DNA from: Syngnathus acus
Lineage: Eukaryota; Chordata; Actinopteri; Syngnathiformes; Syngnathidae
NCBI RefSeq assembly: GCF_901709675.1
Contig: NC_051103.1
Span: 421,501-485,500, forward strand
Length of the DNA stretch: 64,000 nucleotides
Direction: 5' to 3'
The position numbers and the translations under genes were made by a program. Below are positions 11,069-22,494 of the stretch, piece by piece. Below the pieces are notes generated by a model. That model was not told the origin of the DNA and made no database searches. It saw only the letters and a list, made by a program, of their open reading frames with translations. Numbering within the stretch: the first letter of the stretch is position 1; the number at the start of each line of letters is the position of its first letter.

Positions 11069-11236
11069 CCGTAATTTTCGGACTATAAGTCGCACCGGAG
11101 TATAAGTCGCACCAGCCATAAAATGCCCAAAAAAGTGAAAAAAAACATATATATGTATATAAGTCGCTCCTGAGTATAAGTCGCCCCCCCACCCAAACTA
11201 TGAAAAAAACCGCGACTTATAGTCCGAAAATTACGG
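11069..11236. mobile_element. Pogo-like MITE (family 3, 'ggactataagtcgc')
   Basis: A 168-bp near-palindrome with ends CCGTAATTTTCGGACTATAA and the complement, TA on both sides. The paralogous segment near 11995 lacks it. Longer family members are at 22495-23979 and 32171-33494. Confidence 0.85.
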
Positions 11237-12077
11237 TATGTGTTTTACGTTGTTATATGAGCTGGTGCCCCCCAAAATAACAAATGTCGGCATAACGGGT
11301 TTTTTTCAGCCTTTTATTAAAACACAAACACATTCGGTATAATAACACCATCAATTACTAGCCAACAAATACAAAATTAAAACATCAATGTCGGCATAAC
11401 GTGTGGCGGCTGTAAATGGTTTTAGCAGCAATGTTGTCTGTCACTCACTCATGCAGACCAATCAGCAGCGCCAGCGAGCGTTAGATGGAGGAGGGACTTT
11501 ACGAGTCGTGAATTGCATTTCCCGTTCACCAACGAACGAATCTGTGAGTGAACGAATCACTCACTGAGTGAATCACTCACTGAGTGATTCGCATTTCCAG
11601 TTCACCGCGAGAACGGATCAGTGAGGGAACGGCTTTCCCGTTCGCAAATGAGTGATCTGCCTTCCTGTGCATCAACGGATTAGTCAGTGGACGTGTTGCG
11701 TCTCCTGGCGTGAACTATGTAAACCAGAATTTAGATTTACGATTTACTTATAGTAGATTTTAAATAACATGTATGCATATACTATATGCCTAAATATTGT
11801 TATCCAATATATCGACTGCAGTTTCACATTAGATTGCTGGTTTGAGATGTACTTTAATTATTTCTATTATTATTATTATTATTATTTTAATAAACATTTA
11901 AGTTATAACTTGTCTGGTGTTTTATTCCTTGTTTTTATATTCGCCAATCAAAACAAAAATCAGACATTTGGTTAACTGCTTTATATGACAATATGTTTTA
12001 CGTTGTTATATGAGTTGGTGTCCCCAAAATCAACTAATGTCGGCATAACTTTTTTTTTCAACCTTTTATTCAAACAC

Positions 12078-12446
12078 AGGCGGCTCGGTGGAGCACTGGG
12101 TAGCACGTCCGCCTCACAGTTAGGAGGGTGCGGGTTCGATTCCACCTCCGGCCCTCCCTGTGTGGAGTTTGCATGTTCTCCACAGGCCGGCGTGGGTTTT
12201 CTCCGGGCACTCCGGTTTCCTCCCACATCCCAAAAACATGCTTGGTAGGCCGATTGAGCACTCCAAATTGTCCCTAGGTGTGAGTGCGAGTGCGTATGGT
12301 TGTTTGTCTCTGTTTGCCCTGCGATTGTCTGGCAACCGGTTCAGGGTGTCTCCCGCCTACTGCCCGATGACGGCTGGGATAGGCTCCAGCACGCCCGCGA
12401 CCCCCGTGGGGACTAAGCGGTACAGAAAATTGATGGATGGATGGAT
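12078..12446 (+). mobile_element. tRNA-derived SINE (family S2)
   Basis: The head has a box A-like segment (TGGAGCACTGG) and a perfect B box (GGTTCGATTCC), so it descends from a tRNA and would be read by RNA polymerase III. The tail is a short (GATG)n. A 10-bp duplication, ATTCAAACAC, flanks it (12068-12077, 12447-12456). The paralogous site in copy 1 of the tandem duplication is empty. Confidence 0.9.
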
Positions 12447-12720
12447 ATTCAAACACAAACACATTCGATATATAATAACACCATCAACTACAGGCCAACA
12501 AAAACAAAATTAAAACATCAATGTCGGCATAAAGTGTGTCGGCTGGCAATGGCATAGCGGCAATGCTGTCTGTCACTCACTCGTGAATCTTCGCGAACGA
12601 CCAATCAGCAGCGCCAGCGAGCGTTAGATGGAGGAGGGACTTTACGAGTCAGTGACGTAAATTCCCGTTCATGAACGAGTCAGTGATGCAATTTCCCGTT
12701 CACGACCGGGTGAGAGACTG

Positions 12721-13150
12721 TTGCCAACGGATCAGTGTGTAAGTGTTGTATTATAGAAAGAAAAGTGTTAATTACCCGAGCCAACTATTATTATATATAA
12801 TAATTTGGGGGGGTTGTGTAGTTGTATTGTTTGATGTGTATGGGTTGTTTCCACTGGATGTAAAAAAAAAAAATAGAAGAAAACGAATCTTTTGAGTGAA
12901 CCGATTCTAAAGATTCAGTTCACCTAAAAGAACTGGAATGCACATCACTAATGTACACGAACGTGAAACAAGAAGTGGGATCGCCTGAAAACCGCCTTCA
13001 AAATAAAGCACCCTACCTCAAATCAAAGCACGACTGAATAACATAACATGGAGAATTCTTAACACATACTGTAAATATGTGTGTGTGTGTGCTTGCACAC
13101 AGGGCGGTGTGATGCGAAGTGCAGTGGTGTTGGAGTAGTAGTGCTCGTAG
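12721..13150. other. Unassigned sequence with palindromic words
   Basis: Near 12885-12955 runs 'gagtgaaccgattctaaaga' followed by a partial complement, possibly the terminus of an unknown DNA element. A short (TG)n is at 13078-13091. Confidence 0.4.
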
Positions 13151-13810
13151 TTAGTGCATGTTGCATGCTTCTTCCTGCTTGCTACCTTCTGCTTTCAGCT
13201 ACTGCCGCCGGCTAGCCCCCTGTTTCCGGGGGCGAAAAGAGTGCGTAAGTCTCCTCAGCCGGTACATAGCCTCTCCACCGTCAAGACTTCTGCATGCCTT
13301 CTCGTGGCCACACATGGTAACTGGGTGCCTCACGGCTCCAGGCCAAATTGCAGGGGATCGATCGGGGGAGAAACAGTGGGCCCCTAGGCGTGACGTACAG
13401 GCCCACCGGCATGTGGATGTCCTGGCGCCCGCTAACCACTGTCCCAGCTATGGGGGAAATAGCACCCCCGCTGCCTTGTGGGTTTCGTCTGGAACGAAAA
13501 GGCTAAGGGAGCAAACCCCGACAGGAAACCCGGCTCGGACTCCGTTAGGCAGACTCATGGTTTTAAAAAGCATTGTTCTGGCAACTCCTGCAGCCAACCT
13601 GATGCCAAATGTATCGGTTCACCGTTCCATTGGATGACAACAGGAAGGCCGAGAGGGAAGCCCTGATGCCTGGGAAACTCAAGGCTTCCATAAAACTTGC
13701 CCAGGCTTCTTGCGCACTGGAGAGGCTCACCAGCCACAGCAGACGCTGTGCAAAGAACACCTAACCTCCAGACACAAGAAATCTATGGTCTTTCGAGACT
13801 GTGATGCCGA
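13151..13810. other. GC-rich block of unknown origin
   Basis: A 660-bp GC-rich stretch between AT-rich neighbours. Overlapping frames on both strands are open for 60-160 codons, but none has a motif I recognise. The phrase 'gggggcgaaaagag' recurs at 21246. It could be the 5' part of a LINE. Confidence 0.4.
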
Positions 13811-14160
13811 TGACTGTAAATATGTTTTTAGAACAGCTTTTATTATTATAAATTTTTTTTATAACAAAGTACAACACTGTAAATGTTTTTTTAGAGCTCT
13901 TATTATTCTAACAATTTTTTTATAAAAAGGTACAAGTGTACACACAGCAATTGTGTGGGCAATCCCTGCCTTCTGCTGGCGTGTGGGCAACTTTCATGCC
14001 ATAATTCGCCAAATTAGAAGTTTTATTGAGAATTTTAATTTTTTTAAATTTGGAGAAAAAATATGCGATTTAGTGAAACCGTAATAAACAAACCGCGATG
14101 TAGCGAGGGATTACTTTATTTATTTATCAATGGCAGCGGAGGTACATTGCTCAAACGTAA
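13811..14160. other. AT-rich sequence with a Tigger-type end
   Basis: Poly-T stretches up to 13925, then 'accgcgatgtagcgagggatta' (about 14094-14115), which matches one terminus of the Tigger-like ends at 23825 and 32290. No partner end is seen. Confidence 0.45.
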
Positions 14161-14164
14161 GTTA

Positions 14165-14470
14165 AAGTTAAAGTCCCAATGATCGTCACATACACATCTG
14201 GGTGTGGTGAAATTTGTCCTCTGCATTTAACCCAGCCCCGTGTGATTTTGATCCATTTCCTGGGGGAGAGGGTAGCAGTGAGCAGCAGCGGTGCCGCGCT
14301 CGGGAATCATTTGGTGATCTAACCCCCCAATTCCAACCCTTGATGTTGCGTGCCAAGCAGGGAGGCAATGGCTCCCATTTTTATAGTCTTTGGTATGACC
14401 CGGCCGGGGTTTGAACCCACAACCTTCCAGTCTCAGGACGGACACTCTACCACTAGTCCACTGAGCGGGT
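14165..14470 (-). mobile_element. tRNA-derived SINE (family S1)
   Basis: On the minus strand the head reads 'tggactagtggtagagtgtc' (box A region) and 'gggttcaaacccc' (box B), followed by a conserved body (GAGCGCGGCACCGCTGCTGC). Other copies: 24243-24545, 34592-34893, and truncated ones at 34425, 44296 and 47490. Confidence 0.85.
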
Positions 14471-14847
14471 CAAGCTGGTAGTATTTATTTACCAATGGCA
14501 GCGGAGGTACGTACTCCTCTACGTGTTACATCCAGTCCTCTGATTGGTTTACCACCCCGATCTACGTAAAACGTAATGTTCTCTGAAGACTATGGAGAGG
14601 ATCATCCTGGGTCACCTGCGTTCACTAGTGGGAGCGCAGCTGGACCCCCTGCAGTTTGCTTGGAACACTGCTTCACCTGGAGGACATCGGGAGCACTGGG
14701 AGGATCGTGTTCTTCGGTTTCTCAAGCGCTTTTAACATCATCCAGCCGTTACTGCTTAGGGTGAAGATGGAGAAGGCAGGTATGGACCAGAGCCTGGCTG
14801 CATGGACAACAGACTTCCTCACCGACAGACCGCAGTATGTGAGGTTA

Positions 14848-16186
14848 CAGTCAAACCTTGGTTTTTGACCACAATCCGTTCCAGAAGGCGGTTCCAGAAG
14901 CGAATCAGTCGAATTCCGAATCTATTTTTCCCATTACAAATACAGTGGAGCCCCGGTTTTCGACCACAATCCATTCCAGAAGGCTGTTCGAGAAGTGAAT
15001 CGTTCGAATTCCGAATCATGGTTTCCCATTACAAATAAGGGAATAAAAATTAATCAGTTTCAAGCAAAAAAATTTTTTTTAAGCATTTGTTCATTTGCGC
15101 ATTTTTGTCCGATCGCGCAACTGCAGCGCACCGCCGAATGCGCAACCGTGGCGCGCCGCCGACCGCGCAACTGCACCGCGCTGGTCGCATTATTGTGACA
15201 GAGCGGTCCCTAAATTTTAGAAAATATCTTTCCTAATGGACTTTCCAAAATTTAAGTGGACCTCAGTGCGCAGGGAGCTTAATTTGGTCCGATCGCGCAA
15301 CCGCAGCGCGCCGGGCGCTCACTGTCGCATTGCTTTAGGAGCATCTTTGTGTTTTATGATGGCTTTACTGCTCCCACTTGCTTCCTTTGGAGGCATGATT
15401 AGAGTTGATGGAATCCTCAGAGTAACAAGAACGTAATAACAAACGGAGTCAGTTGGCATGCGGGTCCTCTCGGCTCATCTCGCGAGGTTCGACAACCAAA
15501 TTTCGCCCGACATCCGAAGCAAAAAAATCTCGAATTTTTTGTTCGAATACCGATTTGTTCGAGAACCGGGACGTTTGAAAACCGAGGCTCCACTGTAATG
15601 GAAAAAAAAAATTTGTTTCAAGTAAAAAAAAATCCCGCCTTTTTTAAGCATTTTTTTATTTGCGCATTTTTGTCAGATCGCGCAACTGCAGCGCACCGCC
15701 GAACGCGCAACTGTAGCGCGTCACCCACCGCGCAACTGCACCACGGTGGTCGCATTATTGTGACAGAGCCGTCGCTAAAATGTATTAAATATTTGTAAAG
15801 TCCTAATTTACTTTCCAAAATTTAAGTGGACCTCAGTGCGCAGGGAGCTTAATTTGGTCCGATCGCGCAACTGCAGCACACCAGGCGCTCACTGTCGCAT
15901 TGCTTTAGGAGCGTCTTTGTGTTTTAGGATGGCTTTCCTGCTCCCACTTGCTTTCTTTGGAGGCATGATTAGGGGTTAATACAATCCTCAAAGTTACGAA
16001 AATACAATAACAAGAGTCAGTCGGCATCCGGGCCGCGCGGTTGGGTTTTCCCGGGTCCTCCCGGCTCATCACGCGAGGTTCGACCTCCGAATTTTGTTCG
16101 ACAACCGAAGCAAAAAAGTCTCGAATTTTTTGTCCGAATTCCGATTATTTCGAGAACCCGGACGTTCGAAAACCAAGGTTTGACTG
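14848..16186. mobile_element. Tigger/pogo-like element (outer)
   Basis: Ends CAGTCAAACCTTGGTTTTTG and ...AACCAAGGTTTGACTG, with TA at the left side. It contains a second element of the same group (14943-15595) between two halves that rejoin at 'ttacaaa|TA|atgg'. Internal GCGCAACTGCAGCGC-type repeats are present in both. Confidence 0.85.
14943..15595. mobile_element. Tigger/pogo-like element (inner, nested)
   Basis: Ends CAGTGGAGCCCCGG and ...CCGAGGCTCCACTG with TA duplications at 14941-14942 and 15596-15597. It is a younger insertion into the outer element and a close relative of the copy at 748-1521. On the minus strand near 15394 is the same transposase-start relic. Confidence 0.88.
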
Positions 16187-16315
16187 TTGTATAAATAGAT
16201 GCAGCTCACTGACAAGTGCCACTCTTTGAGCTAATTTTAGAACCGTCCTGCAGGCGACTCATGCGGTCCTCACGGGACGACCTGGTGCCCGCGGGCACCG
16301 TGTTGGTGACCCCTG
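16187..16315. mobile_element. One end of a hAT element (family H4)
   Basis: Reads 'ctggtgcccgcgggcaccgt' and ends 'ttggtgacccctg'. It matches, in reverse, the left end of the hAT at 49069-50230, with the Tigger-like element sitting at the same internal place. The other end was lost with part of the Rex1-like LINE. Confidence 0.75.
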
Positions 16316-16786
16316 CTCTACGCTGTGGTCTGCTGGGGTGGGGGCAGTACTGACCGGGACAGGGGGAGACTGAATAAGATGGTCAGAAGAGCGAGCTATG
16401 TCCTGGGCTGTCCCCTGGACTCCATTGAGGTTGTGGGTGAGAGGAGGATGTTGATTAAGCTTAAATCCATCATGGACAACACCTCTCACCCCCTCCATGA
16501 GATTGTGCGGTCCCTGAGCAGCTCCTTTAGCAGCAGACTTTTGCACCCTCGGTGTAGGAAGGAACGGTTCTGCAGGTCCTTCATTCGCTCTGCTGTTAGA
16601 CAACATGCGTGGCACCTGATAAAATTAATGTGTTTCTTCTCTACTAGCAGCACTTGTGTTTGTCCTTGTCTATTATTTTCGATTTTTTGAAATTTTGGCA
16701 CTTGTTTTAGTCTTGCACTCGTATTATTCTTGCACTCATTTGCGCTGCTGTGACAAGTGAATTTCCCTGGTGTGGGATGAATAAAG

Positions 16787-16787
<1 letters not shown>

Positions 16788-16843
<56 letters not shown>
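16788..16843. repeat. (TCAA)n microsatellite
   Basis: About 14 units forming the 3' tail of the Rex1-like LINE. Confidence 0.95.
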
Positions 16844-16845
<2 letters not shown>

Positions 16846-16948
16846 ATGTTATGTCCTCTGATTGGTTCATCGAGTGCCTGTATATTACGTCTCTGTGTGG
16901 CAGAAGCCACACAAAACAATGGCGGCGGAGGTACGTACTCCTTTACGT

Positions 16949-17525
16949 CAGTGGTCCCCAACCTTTTTTGCGCCACGGACCAGTTACGCGTCAGAAATAT
17001 TTTTGCGGACCAGCCTTTATATAAATAAATAATAAATCTATATAAATAGTACATGTATAATAAATATAGAAATACGATGAAATAAAATGATGTGGCTGGC
17101 ATAAAAACAAGTATAAACGACAAAAATAAAACACCATTACGTTGAATTAGTGGGAGCACTGAGCTCATTCCTCAGAAACGAGCCGGCCCCATTTAGGCGT
17201 AATCGGAAAAAATGACATCCGAAGTGGTTAAGGTTTGTCTGTTTATGCAGGATGCTTGGTCTCCATGTGCCGAAGCAGTTCTGAAGGCTTCATTGCCTCG
17301 TTAGCTAGCCTGTCGCCACATATGCCGAGTGCGCTTGGCGCCTCAGTCACCTGTGGCAATAAATCCATATTTTAAGTAGGACTCCAGAAATGTTCTTTTA
17401 AATCCAGCTTTCCTTTTCATAGAAGTGGTAGCCTCTTCTTCTTCAGTCTCCTCATTGGGCTTTTTTCCGTTTCCGAAGAAGCTTTCCAAACTCTGTTTCT
17501 TGCTCATTTTTGCTTGCCTCGCTTG
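16949..17525 (-). mobile_element. hAT element relic (CAGTGGTCCCCAACC end)
   Basis: Starts with CAGTGGTCCCCAACCTTTTT, a hAT-type end. On the minus strand (17510-17343) a short frame begins MSKKQSLESFF and contains ESYLKYGFI, the N-terminal signature of ZBED5/SCAND3-like hAT transposases. The rest of the transposase is missing. Confidence 0.7.
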
Positions 17526-17640
17526 TCTCATAGTTGAAGTGTACCTATGATGAAAATTACAGGCATTTCTCATCTTGTAAGTGGGAGAACTTGCAAAATT
17601 GGTAGCTGACTAAATACTTTTTTGCCCCCGTGTGTGTATG
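17526..17640. mobile_element. Tc1-like transposon end
   Basis: 'aagtgggagaacttgcaaaa' followed by 'tgactaaatacttttttgcc' resembles the transposase C-terminal flank and 3' end of a common Tc1-like family. Only about 100 bp remain. Confidence 0.55.
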
Positions 17641-17644
17641 TGTA

Positions 17645-19109
17645 TTTTAATATTGCTGATTATGGCTTACAGCTTAAGAAAACTCAAAAATCCTATCTCA
17701 AAATATTAGAATATTTCCTCAGACCAAGTAAAAAAAAAAAGATTTATAACAGCAAAACAAAATCAAACATTTGAAAATGTCCATTAATGCACTCGGTATT
17801 TGGTTGGGAATCCTTTTGCACGGATTACTGCATCATGGCGGCGTGGCATGGAGGCAATCAGCCTGTGGCATTGCTGAGGTGTTATGGATGCCCAGGATGC
17901 TTCAATAGCGGCCTTTAGCTAATTTGCATTGTTGGGTCTGGTGTCTTTCAGCTTCTTCTTCACAATACCCCACAAATTCTCTATGGGGTCACAGGAATTG
18001 GCAGGCCAATCGAGGACAGTAATGCCATGGTCAGCCATTGTCTGGTGGTTTTGACACTGGGGGCAGGTGCCAGATCATGCTGGAAAATGAAACCATCATC
18101 TCCATAGAGATTTTCAGCAGATGGAAGCATGTAGTGCTCTAGAATCTCTTGGTACACATCTGCATTTACTCTGGACTTGATGAAACACAGTGGACCAACA
18201 CCAGCAGCTGGCCTGGCTCCCCAAACCATCGCTGACTGTAGGAACTTCACAATGGATTTCAAGCAACTTGGATTTTGCTCCTCTCCAGCCTTTCTCCAGG
18301 CGCGGGCGCCTTGACTTCTAAATGAAATACAAAACTTGGTTTCGTCTGAAAAGATGACTTTGTACCACTCTGCAACTGTCCAGTGCTTCTTTTCCATAGC
18401 CCAAGTCAGACGTTTCTTCCATTGTCTTGAGTTCAGAAGTGGCTTGACCCTGGGACTACGGCTATTGTAGCCCATTTCCCGGACACGTCTGTGAACAGTG
18501 GCTTTTGATACCTGGACTCCAGCTTCAGTCCACTGTCTTTGAAGCTCCCCCAAATTCTGGAAGCGGCTCTTCTTCACAATGCTGTTAAGGCTGCGGTCAT
18601 CTCTCTTAGTTGTACAGCGTTACCTGCCACATTTCCCCCCTTCAACAGACTCTTTCTGGATGTGCTTTGAAACTGCACTCTGTGAACAGCTTGCTCTTTG
18701 AGAAATTTCTTTTTGTGTCTTACCCTCCTAATGGAGGGTGTCAATGATGGTCCTCTGGTCAGCAGTCAGATCAGCAGTCTTCCGCATACTTGTGATTTAG
18801 TTTAATGAACCAAGCTGAGTGTTTTTCAAGGCTCAGGAAACCCTTGCAGGTGTTACGAGTTAGACGATTCAAGTGATTAGTTGAATACCCTACTAGTATA
18901 CTTTTTCATGATATTCTAATATTTTGAGATAGGATATTTGAGTTTTCTTAAGCTGTATGCCATAATTAGCAATATTAAGATAATACAAGGCTTGCAATAT
19001 TTCAGTTGATTTGCAATGAATCCAGAATGTATGACAGTTTTGTTTTTTTAATTGCATTACAGAAAATATAGAACTTCATCACAATATTCTATTTTCAGAG
19101 ACAGTCCTG
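17645..19109 (-). mobile_element. Tc1-like transposon (second family), degraded
   Basis: The right end (CAGTCCTG at 19102-19109, then TA) and the words 'gcttaagaaaactca' and 'tatctcaaaatattagaat' near both ends mark the inverted repeats; the left tip is missing. It holds the transposase relic at 17780-18790. Confidence 0.8.
17780..18790 (-). pseudogene. Tc1-family transposase, frameshifted
   Basis: The longest open part (18577-17981, 198 codons) covers the second DNA-binding helix region and the DDE core: IFSDETKF (first Asp) and FQHDLAPAP (second Asp). The N-terminal part (to 18790) and the C-terminal part (PIENLWG, with the catalytic Glu) lie in other frames. The normally conserved SPDLNPIENLW is shortened here to about SCDPIENLW. 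The copy is inactive. Confidence 0.85.
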
Positions 19110-19121
19110 TATATATACATA

Positions 19122-20035
19122 CAGTATCTCACAAAAGTGAGTACACCCCTCTCATTTCTGAAATATTTTAATTATATCTTGTCATGGGACAACACTGAAA
19201 AAATGACTGATCCAATGTTAAGTAGTCACTGTAGAGTTTGGATAGCTAAGTAAATTTATTGTTACTTCAAAGTAACTCAAAATACAACAATGAATGTGTA
19301 AAATGCTGGCAACATAAGTGAGTACACCCCAACTGAAAATGCCAAAATTGGACCCAAATGTCAATATTTTGTGTGGCCACCATTATTTTCCAGCACCGCC
19401 GTAACCCTTTTAGGCATGGAGTTCACCAGAGCTTCACAGGTCGCCGCTGGAATCCTATTCCATGATGACATCACGGAGCTGGTGGATGTTGAAGACCTTG
19501 CGCTCCTCCAACTTCTGTTTGAGGATTCCCCACAGATTTTCATTAGGGTTTAGGTCTGGGGACATGCTTGGCCAGTCCATCACTTTCACCCTCAGCTTCT
19601 GTAGGAAGGCAGTGGTCGTCTTGGAGGTGTGTTTGTGGTCATTATCGTGTTGGAATACTGCTGCGCGGCCCAGTTTACGGAGGGAGGGGATCATGCTCTG
19701 CTTCAGTATTCCACAGTACATGCTGGCAATCATTGTTCCCTCAATGAACTGTATCTCCCCAGTGCCAGCAGCGCTCATACAGCCCCAGACCATGATTCTC
19801 CCACCACCATGCTTGACTGTCAGCAAGACACACTTGACTTTGTACTCTTCACCTGGTTGCCGCCACACACTCTGGACACCATTTGAACCAAATATGATTA
19901 TCTTGGTCTCATCAGACCACAGGACATGGTTCCAGTAACCCATATCCTTAGTCTGCTTGTCTTCAGCAAACCTTTTGCGAGCTTCCTTGTGCATCTTTTT
20001 TAGAAGAGGCTTTTTTCTGGGACGACAGCCATGGA
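19122..20035 (-). mobile_element. Tc1-like transposon (third family), 5'-truncated
   Basis: The right-hand end of the element (CAGTATCTCACAAAAGTGAG, preceded by TA at 19120-19121) is intact. On the minus strand frames at 19994-19455 and 19543-19361 encode the DDE domain (LWSDETK, VFQHDNDHKH, SPDLNPNENLWG). The conserved NPIENLW has Ile changed to Asn, and a frameshift follows it. The DNA-binding half and the other end are missing beyond about 20035. Confidence 0.85.
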
Positions 20036-20218
20036 GACGGTGTCTCGATGACTTATGTTTGGTGTGTTGTCAAGAGTATTTCATTTATCGTTATTTAGTA
20101 TAGCGGAACCATTACGCACAGTTAATTATGTAATGTGTGCCGTCGTGTTGTGTGACGTCAGAAGTTGAGCGTTGACTTACGTGCTGTATTTCTGTCTGTT
20201 GCAGAACCACACATTCCC
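20036..20218. other. Unassigned sequence before a CA repeat
   Basis: No coding or repeat signal recognised. It is followed by a (CACG/CA)n tract at 20218-20266. Confidence 0.4.
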
Positions 20219-20271
20219 CCCACACACATGCACGCACACACACGCACACACGCACGCACACGCGCACATCT

Positions 20272-20972
20272 AAGATGGCGGCGCGTGCACACGCAGCGGC
20301 CTCTCTCTGTCCCGAACGGTGTTTTGTTTTGTCGTTTAATGTGGGTTTGTCCGCCAGTTTTGTGTGTTCGTCTCGTCGTGCTACAAGTGCGGCGGGCTGC
20401 TTCTGCTCGACATCGGCGAAAGCGAGTTTTGTGGCGATCTGGACTTTGAAGCGGGGACATTAAAGGCGCTCGGTCTGCTCCGTCCTGGAGCGTCGCCGGA
20501 CTCGCCTGCTATTCCTCCCCCGGTTGGGCGTCCGGGCCTGGCTGGCGGCCAACCCAGCTCGCCCGGCCGTGCCTTCCATTCTTCTGGCGAACGTTCGATC
20601 GCTGGACATCAACATGCCTGCTGAGTTCTGCGGACCGGACAGTGCGTAGCTGCTGTGCATCTGGAGCGGATGGCGTGCTATCGGGCGGACCGGGCCATTG
20701 TACGAGGGGGAACATCGCGAGGAGGTGGACTGTGCGTCTACATCCGTGACGAATGGTGCCGGGACTCTGTTGTGGGATGCCAGCACTGCTCGCCACTGGC
20801 GAAGTTTGTGATCTCCAGGCTGTTGGGGTCCTGAACTCTCTCCCCGTTGTTTTACTTGTGTGTTAATCGTGTACTGTGTCTCGTCACCGTGGGATAGGGG
20901 GAACGGTATTTCGGTTTCTTTGTGTGTCTTAGCATGAAGGAATTGACAATAAAGCTGACTCTGACTCTGACA
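20272..20972 (+). mobile_element. Deleted LINE family A copy: 5' end joined to 3' end
   Basis: Starts with a 5' UTR-like 'aagatggcggcgcg', continues with a GC-rich leader, then a short endonuclease piece (WCRDSVVGCQHCSPLAKFVI near 20750) that jumps straight to the 3' UTR and 'ttgacaataaagctgactctgac'. Both ends match the LINE at 2498-4470. A (CA)n tract follows. It is a roughly 700-bp internal-deletion derivative. Confidence 0.7.
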
Positions 20973-21284
20973 CGCACAGATACACGCACACACGCACACA
21001 CACACACTCCACACACCATTCACACGCATCATACAATAATCACACACAAGAATCTCAAAGACTCACCCATGTACACTACACACACCTGCTCTCACATCCT
21101 TGAGACAAAACATGTGCCTATACCCTTTTGCCACTTTGCCTGTATGCCCCTATGAGCCACAGTGACTGTTACTTTTTTGCCAATAATTCAGTAAAGCAAT
21201 CAAAACTGAATCACGGCTTCCCTCCTGTGTTTTGACCGACACCCGGGGGCGAAAAGAGCATAACCATCCGAGTTATGGCTCAGG
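20973..21284. other. CA-rich microsatellite and unassigned sequence
   Basis: (CA)n-rich from 20973 to about 21050, then roughly 230 bp with no recognised feature. Confidence 0.5.
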
Positions 21285-21719
21285 CTCCCCAACAATAGCG
21301 GTAGCTGTTTGCATTATTTTATAGCAATGTTTTTCCTTATTCAGATTTGTTTCAAGACTACAGTTACAGTTAGACTTCACTTTGATGGTTAATGCAGTTA
21401 TTGCAATTTTGTTCTTTTATCACAGTATTTATTTACATTTCATAAACCAGAAGTCATTCATTTAAATGTGATTGCACTTTAGTTTACATATTTAAATGTT
21501 CAGATATTAAGATGTGATAGATAGTTTTTGGATGATTTCAATGGGGCAAAATAACGTGTTTTTTCTCTCGAATATATTGTTATAATCATTTGTTTCAGAT
21601 GTAATCATTTTCTGAATGAAAATTAAATTTGGTGTTCAAAAAGTCTTTTTTCAAACTTGAGTCTTGAAAAAGAGGGGGTCGTCTAATAATCAGGGTCGTC
21701 TTATATTCGGGCCAATACA
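21285..21719. mobile_element. Pogo-like MITE (family 2), one-sided copy
   Basis: The right end (CGGGCCAATACAG, then TA) and about 430 bp of interior match, in reverse, 62507-62950. The left end is lost near 'ccccaacaatagcggtagc'. Confidence 0.7.
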
Positions 21720-21725
21720 GTATAT

Positions 21726-22440
21726 ATCAAACTATAATATAAACAACAATTTTATCGAACCATCCGTGTCACTTCAAATCATTAAATCCATCGAAATCTT
21801 CGTCCTATGTGTCACTTTAAAAAAAAAAAAAACAGCTGTTGACTCCGGAACTCCATGCGCTGCTGACGTCATACTCGTTGTCAGTTGCGGCGCCAAGTAT
21901 TCCACAGATCTACGTATATAACTACATTGTAGCGTTACCAAAGTACCAGGCAAGACGTGGGTTTGGTCACCGGCTCTTTATTTCACAAAACAAGAGCTCA
22001 ACATATGAGCCAACACAGTGCTATAAGCAAGCGCCCTTGATCGCTCTTCCCGTCTCCCCTCCCCGCTGCCTTCACGGCCTTGCTAGACAATCGTAAAATA
22101 CTGAAGTCTAACAACATAGACGTTGCTACTCTAAATAAACTATACATCAAATAACTATGACATAAATAACAAGTTTTTCGAACCATCTGTGTCACTCCAA
22201 ATCATAAAATCTCGTGACTCCTGAAGTCAGTGAATGGAACTCAGTCAGTGAGGCTCCAATTATTCCACAGCCATAGTGCGCTCTCATGCGGTTTAAAGTG
22301 AAAATAACATGTGGAGTAATGTGTTATTGATCAAGTAAAAATGTGTGCATAATTACACATATAAGTCGCTCCTGAGTATAAGTTGCCCCCCAACCCAAAC
22401 TATGGAAAAAACCCGCGACTTATAGTCCGACAAATACGGT
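21726..22440. mobile_element. Pogo-like MITE relic (family 3)
   Basis: Contains two units of the 'accatctgtgtcactccaaa' repeat, the phrase 'gacgtgggtttggtcaccgg', and ends near 22440 in 'cgcgacttatagtccgacaa'. It is a partial relative of the full element that follows. Confidence 0.55.
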
Positions 22441-22494
22441 ATTCAAACACAAGGTCCCTCCTCGTAGCGGTTGTTGCTTGGGCCCAAATGAATA

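Larger units (their letters stand above)
10930..12720. repeat. Tandem duplication of an intron segment
   Basis: Two diverged direct copies, about 10930-11640 and 11865-12720. Both start with (ATT)n and 'taataaacattta', share 'caatgtcggcataa' and 'gttagatggaggagggac', and end in repeats of 'cgttcacgaacgagtcagtga' type. Copy 1 carries a MITE (11069-11236) and copy 2 a SINE (12078-12446), each absent from the other copy. Confidence 0.8.
14576..16787 (+). mobile_element. Rex1-like LINE, split and internally deleted
   Basis: The left part (14576-14847) encodes reverse transcriptase palm motifs: LDPLQFA, FFGFSSAFNIIQP, then TDRPQYVRLQ. The right part (16316-16680) encodes the C-terminus starting VVCWGGG and ending in the usual CRKERF..SFIRSAVR tail. 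About 180 residues between them, including YADD, are lost; nested Tigger-like and hAT sequence occupies the gap. The element ends in AATAAAG and a (TCAA)n tail. The [13 protein letters not shown]-type motif points to Rex1; this is from memory of the family, not from a search. Confidence 0.75.

Noticed and set aside
20165-20624. GC-rich frames near 20.3 kb as a host gene with a promoter
   Set aside because: The 3' end of the block matches the LINE A 3' UTR and the endonuclease piece is recognisable; it is a deleted LINE.
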